Assembly: GCA_032622095.1 (NCBI GenBank)
Contig: CP136069.1
Span: forward strand, 101,830,278 to 101,894,277
DNA length: 64,000 bases
Direction of reading: 5' to 3'
From: Siphonodentalium dalli
Taxonomy: Eukaryota; Mollusca; Scaphopoda; Gadilida; Siphonodentaliidae
The notes below the pieces were generated by a model that ran no database searches, was not told the origin of the DNA, and was given only the letters and a program-made list of their open reading frames with translations. Shown piece after piece: positions 59,151 through 64,000 of this stretch. The translations under genes and the position numbers were made by a program. Within the stretch, counting starts at the first letter, position 1. Each line of letters opens with the position of its first letter.

Positions 59151-61100
59151 TGTGGTCTATATTTTAAAGTTTGAAAGAAGAAAGTCCATCTTCCAGCTAT
59201 AGTTGTTATGTTCATGTTTCATGGACTCAAATAAGATTGAATATGTTGAATTTATCTTATATTTTGAGGAAACAAATTATCTATATAGTGTTGAATGTTG
59301 AAAAGTAACATTCAGCAATTTCATGAGATGGCCCCAAGTTGGCTCTGTAAAAATCCAACAGCTCAAAATTGATCCAGGTTTTTGCCTGAAATTCATTATA
59401 AATATGATGTCACCTGGAAAAAATATTATTTGGTTTACTCCCGTTGCACACAATTCTGTAATTATAAAGCCAATGGTAGTACGTAACATCAAATTGTACA
59501 GTTTTCAGATATTCACCCATTTATCGATCTATTTTGGTATTGCGAATAATATTATGTGCGAACGGCCACGTGGCTTTAGACAGACAAGTCTCATTCGATC
59601 TATAAAACGTTGTGCACGTAATAGCTATTTATAAATATTTGTCGCACAAAACTGAGACAAACGCTCTTTATTGCTACCATATCGGGAATAAACTAACAAG
59701 AACTAAAACACACGGAATTCGATCACTTAAAATAATTATGTTACAATGTTAACCTCTGTATATAGCCAAACAAACATATCTAGAGGAAAACTTTCCAACA
59801 CCATGCATGTTTTTCTTCGGAATCACGATTAGATAGGAATATGTGATATAATTTATACTGCGACCCACCGAGAACTACAAGTGCACGCCCTCGTCAAAAG
59901 TTGAAATTTCACATCAAACGATGCCGCCCGACACGCACTCGTGAGCTCAATGAATGTTCACGTAACAAAATCAAAGACTGATTAGACAACTTTGTGTCTT
60001 TCGATGTTAGTTTTGTGTTTTGCGTCTGTCTTTTGTCGCGCACATTGGTGATGATAACAACTTTACTTTGCTGCATGACATGTGCCACGCTTTCTTAGTT
60101 ATACATTTTATTCCCACGGACAATAAATCTTCAGGTGCAAATGTTTGTAAATTGCTTTACTATTTCACGCATGCATACAATCGTACGTCTTGGCGACAAT
60201 ATACTATTTACGCGCCGATTATGTTTGGCATATGAACAAAACTATAGATTTGAACGAATATGAATATTTCTGCAATGATCGCCGTCCTGGCCTCCAAGAC
60301 TAAAATCGGACTCAGTGTTAATGATGCATCGTCCCCGCTGGTTTCGACCAAATTCAGATAAATGGAGGATTTACTTTTCCCATTTTATAAGAAATTTAGA
60401 TTTCGGAAACACAAACAAAACAAAAAATTCCGCATGAGTGGAAACCGATATAGGAATCGGGTGCGTAAATCATTTGACGATATGTAAGATAGATGTAAAC
60501 AAAACTATTACTCCACAGTGTTTTGCGTATCCAGTCCCCGTAAGCAACTATAGCCGAGTTCAAAAACCGCCCACGTGATTAAACGTGATGTACGTGTACA
60601 TTTGTAATATGTTACATGTAAACCCGACATGTTCATATGCAATCCGATTGCATTAATATTCATTTATATTCATTACGTATACATAATTACGTGCAGCTTA
60701 CAGGTATTCATTCAATACAAAAGTTATTCATAATCATTTACCTACCGTGTGAGTCGGTGTGACGCCTTGTTTCAGTCGTGTTCTCTCCGCGGTGGAGGGC
60801 CGTTAGCGGTAATTTGAACGCGGTTACGAAAAAAATAACGCAGTGTATGGCGGTAACGAACACCAAAAACGCGGTGACCCGCGGTAACCAACGGTAAAAA
60901 TACCATACCAGTACCGCGGGTCAACCGCCCTCCGTCGCGGTACAGAATGATAACCGCGGTAGTTTGGTGGTATCACCGCGGTAAGTACCGGCCCATAACC
61001 TCGTTAAACAGGTCGCTTACTGAGAGCATAGCTGTACATGTCATTGTTAACATCCATGACAAATTTCATGACGATCCGATCAACGCTACGACCTGTAGCC

Positions 61101-61221
61101 AGCCCTCATAATTGGCTTCGGCAATCGGCAATGCCGAAGCCATTTGCTGAAGCAAACTGAACCACAGTAAAGGGATGCCGTAGAAGATTGCCGAAGCCAA
61201 ACAATCTGAATTAAAAGGGCT
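61101..61221. mobile_element. Small hAT-like MITE (AGCCCT family), copy 3
   Basis: The 121-bp copy is inserted in a HINE-A unit. The ends AGCCCT...AGGGCT are intact. Flanks do not show a clean duplication, so local rearrangement or decay followed insertion. Confidence 0.85.
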
Positions 61222-62270
61222 GTGTATTTAGTCATGTATAGATAAAATCCAAGATGCCTGCTGGCGGCCATGTTTTTTGTCTGAACAACCCAAAAATGAC
61301 CCGTTCCCATCTACATGTCAATATTAACATCCAGGAGAAATTTCATGATGATCAGAGGAATAGTTAGACCTGTATTCCGCACCAATGGATTTAATTTTGA
61401 AATCCAAGATGGCCACCAGCAGTCATGTTTTTGGGCCGAATGACCCCAAAATGAGTCTTAAATGACTCGTTCCCTTCTACATGTCATTGTTAACATCTAT
61501 GACTAATCTCATGAAGATCTGACCAAAGCTACGACCTGTAGCCCGCGCCAAAGGATTTAGTCATTCAAAGAGTAAAAACCAAAATGGCTGCTGGCGGCCA
61601 TGATTTTTGGCCGAATGACCGCAAAGTGACTCGTTCCCATCTACATGTCAATATTAACATCCATGACAAATTTCATGAAGATTAGACCAAAGGTACGACC
61701 TGTAGCCCGCACAAAAGGATTTAATCATGCCAAGAGTAAAATCCAAGATGGCTGCTGGCGGCCATGTTTTTTGGCCGAACGACCCCAAAATCTCTCGTTC
61801 CCATCTACATGTCAATATTAACATCCACGACAAATTTCATGATGATCAGACAAACAGTACGATCTGCAGCTCGGGCCAATGGATTGAATTTTGAAATGGC
61901 CATGTTTTTTGGCTGAATGACCCCAAAATGACTCATTCCCATCTACATGTCAATGTCAACATTCATGAACAATTTCATAAAGATCAGACCAAAGGTACGA
62001 ACTGTAGCCCGCGCCAAAGGATTTAGTCATGCAAAGAGTAAAATCCAAGATGGCTGCTGGCGGCCATGTTTTTTGGCCGAACGACCCCAAAATGACTCGT
62101 TCCCATCTAAATGTCATTGTTAACATCCATGACAAATTTCATGAAGTTCGGACCAAAGCTACGACCTGTAGCCCGCGCCAAAGGAATTAGTCATGCAAAG
62201 AGTAAAATCCAAGATGGCTGCTGGCGGCCATGTTTTTTGGCCGAATGACCCCAAAATCACTCGTTCTCAT

Positions 62271-63370
62271 TAGAGATGGGCGGTTGTGAAAATTTGCCTC
62301 GGTTTCGGTTTCGGTTGTGGAAAAAGAGTTGAGTCTCGGTTTCGGTTTCGGTTTTTATTAATAAAAATTACTAATGTGAACAAAATCTAATTATGCTTCA
62401 TCATATTACAAAGAAAACACACCAATTGTATCACCATAACTTGTGAGGTACATGTCCTTTTATAATATTAAATTATGTATCATATTGTTACTATTACATG
62501 TATATATAATGTCCATGTCGAGTGGCAGTGCTAGAATGCAAGTGAGTCTGTGTATTGTGTATGACTGCAATTCAGCATCATATGATCATAAGTGTGAAAT
62601 AATATAATGATCATTTATATCGGCATAAAACTAATGTGTGTGACTAAATACATGTATATGTGTATAGTTATGATTTGAAAAATAAAATTTGAAATAAACA
62701 ACAAAATGAAAATAAAACATGACTAGAATCTCTCAATCACATTATCTGGCTATATGCCTATTACCATATTTAGGGAACATAATACTGTACACACTATACA
62801 TGCATCCAATACAAGTCACCTGAATGAGTGCTATTTCTCAACAGTTTACCGACAAACGGTATAATTCATTCCGGCTCCGATTCCGGCATAACATTTTTAA
62901 TCAACGGCGCACAAATATATTTGACGATTTAACATCCAAACAGTGATAAAAACTAATAGGGAATGCGGGTAACAATCATTGATATCGTATCCTCGTTATC
63001 AAATTCACCTTTCAGAGTATTTGTACGGCCTTAATGATTAAAAGAACATGAGAAATAAACGGACTTGTGACGTTGTGTTGTGTTTACTACGGCGAAAATA
63101 GGTGTACACGGAAGCAACGTAATTAATTCGTCGCGCGATTTCACCATGCGAACTCCTTTCTGCATATATTACAGGCGGCACACTTAGATTTCTTATCTTT
63201 CTTTGAAAAATATTTCCACACTGGACTCGTTTGTTCGTCGTGTTCTGCCATGATTACAGGAAGTTGTGACAACCGAAATAACGGGTTTTCCCAACTTACC
63301 ACGGTTGTCATTTCCGGTTTTTCCCGACAACCGAAACCGAACTGAATCCACGGTTAACCGCCCATCTCTA
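62271..63370 (-). mobile_element. hAT element, non-autonomous, 1.1 kb
   Basis: Both ends read TAGAGATGGGCGGTT. Runs of CGGTTTCGGTTTCGGTT lie inside the left end and CCGAAACCGAA inside the right. No 8-bp duplication is found; about 35 bp of foreign sequence separates the right end from the resumed HINE unit. It retains the first codons of a BED-finger transposase. Confidence 0.82.
63141..63251 (-). pseudogene. BED-finger transposase start, truncated
   Basis: The ATG is at 63251-63249. The 36 residues include TSPVWKYFSKKDKKSKC, with a CAAC motif, typical of the BED finger that opens many hAT transposases. A TGA follows at 63143-63141, and nothing of the catalytic domain remains. Confidence 0.75.
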
Positions 63371-63595
63371 AAGGGAAGTCGGCAAGTCAGATCCGTAACT
63401 TCGGGAAAAGGGACTCGTTCCCATCTACATGTCAATGTCAACATTCATGACAAATTTCATAAAGATCCGACCAAAGCTACGACCTGTAGCCGACGCCAAA
63501 GGATTTAGTCATGCAAAGAGTAAAACCCAAGATGGCTGCTGGCCGAACAACCCCAAAATCACTCGTTCCCATCTATATAGGCCACATATATAAAC

Positions 63596-64000
63596 GATTA
63601 ATCGACTAACCATCGACTATAGCGGTCGATTAGTCGATTATGAAAACTCATAGTCGTGGCAACCCTACTTGCGACCAAAATAAAAGAGGTCGGTCGGAAT
63701 AATAGTAAGGGAGGTTTGTCATTCCCAAACATATTCTATTTAGAGATGCACCCCAGTGGCAATTCCATGTTGGAGAGAAAAAAATGCAAATTTTTTAAAA
63801 GAATTGTTCTTTTTTCTGACATTGTAAAAATTTAAACCAGCGATACCCGATATATCGTCATATCGCCCAGCACTACACTTCTATTCTGCTTTTTGGACCT
63901 GTGTTTATGTTCATTTGTTTTAGTAGGACCTGGGTATGTATATACTATTAGTATTACTAATACTAGTGCTATTTATTTATAAATAATGGCTAACAACTGA
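63596..64000. mobile_element. hAT-like end sequences, incomplete
   Basis: Repeats of CGATTAATCGACTA / GGTCGATTAGTCGATTA at 63597-63640 followed by AGTCGTGGCAACCCTA (63650-63667) resemble a hAT terminus. A second terminus-like block, CGATATATCGTCATATCGCC then CAGCACTA, ends near 63876. The partners are not in view, so boundaries are unsure. Confidence 0.5.

Larger units (their letters stand above)
55770..61034. mobile_element. Tc1/mariner-like TIR element, 5.3 kb, no transposase seen
   Basis: The ends are CAGCACTGCTCAAATTAAGC and CAGCTATGCTCTCAGTAAGC (read from right), both continuing GACCTGTTT.AACGAGG. TA lies outside (55768-55769, 61035-61036), in the target CCCATCTACATGTC that is intact in dozens of HINE-A units. 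Subterminal arrays of ACCGCGGT-type motifs are at 55810-55990 and 60780-60990. The interior includes a Harbinger-like element and a cluster of GTAACAGGAGTGACA motifs. No open frame resembles a transposase. Confidence 0.87.
55317..63580 (+). mobile_element. HINE subfamily A, copy 4, interrupted by three insertions
   Basis: The 5' end is AATGAAAGTGTCAATGACAC, then AGCTCAACTT (55317-55350). Core units occur at 55480-55768, 61037-62270 and 63405-63575. The first two pieces join at CCCATCTA|CATGTC across the Tc1-like element. No 3' hairpin occurs before the window edge, so the element either continues or was truncated near 63580 by another hAT end. Confidence 0.82.

Noticed and set aside
63193-63444. 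83-codon minus-strand frame at the right edge of a hAT
   Set aside because: It crosses the element boundary into a HINE unit; the real coding trace is the 36-codon BED-finger start in another frame at 63251-63141.

Overview
This is a eukaryotic, repeat-dominated window with no bacterial-style gene organisation. The most likely source is a bivalve mollusc. The basis is the wall-to-wall arrays of about 150-170 bp units ending in (ACGG)n-type microsatellites and 3' hairpins, the architecture of bivalve 'pearl'-type, Helentron-associated (HINE) elements, plus many hAT, Tc1/mariner-like, PIF/Harbinger-like and piggyBac-like non-autonomous transposons. The species cannot be named from the sequence alone.

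One host gene is recognised. It is a BET-family bromodomain gene (BRD2/3/4, fly fs(1)h type) on the minus strand. Four coding exons can be placed by splice sites, conserved protein sequence and matching phase: 51401-51201 (start codon and first part of bromodomain 1), 29512-29366 (middle of bromodomain 1 with the acetyl-lysine-binding Asn), 15903-15835 (end of bromodomain 1) and 2348-1959 (the Ser/Thr/Pro-rich linker). Together they encode the first 269 residues in one frame. The remainder (bromodomain 2, ET domain) should lie beyond the left edge, and the 5' untranslated exon and promoter lie right of 51407, possibly outside the window. The introns are about 21.7, 13.5 and 13.5 kb, and nearly everything else is transposon sequence inside them or in the first intron.

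Layout: 1-2.7 kb, a MITE and the linker exon; 2.7-6.4 kb, a Tc1/mariner-like element with a LINE fragment; 6.4-7.2 kb, a HINE; 8-13 kb, a HINE split by a 3.9 kb hAT element with a decayed transposase; 13.8-15.6 kb, degraded HINE arrays; 16.3-19 kb, a 350-bp tandem repeat split by a piggyBac-like element that itself holds a HINE; 19.8-23.1 kb, two abutting HINEs and a small hAT MITE; 23.6-29.3 kb, a three-deep nest (HINE > foldback element > HINE); 30-36 kb, HINE and hAT pieces; 36.2-41.8 kb, a large 170-bp array with higher-order structure; 41.8-48.8 kb, a HINE split by another HINE (with a hAT inside) and by a Harbinger-like element (with a Tc1-like MITE inside); 49-50.7 kb, a hAT and a MITE; 51.6-54 kb, a HINE with two hATs; 55.3-63.6 kb, a HINE split by a 5.3 kb Tc1-like element (with a Harbinger-like element inside) and a hAT.

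The most notable pattern is that at least five different HINE subfamilies share one end design. A conserved AAC(A/G)AGA-like 5' end is followed by a short palindrome and a subfamily-specific motif that is the reverse complement of that subfamily's own 3' hairpin arm. Many insertions can be proved inside the window by target-site duplications and by uninterrupted paralogous copies of the target. No intact transposase or other complete protein-coding mobile gene was found.
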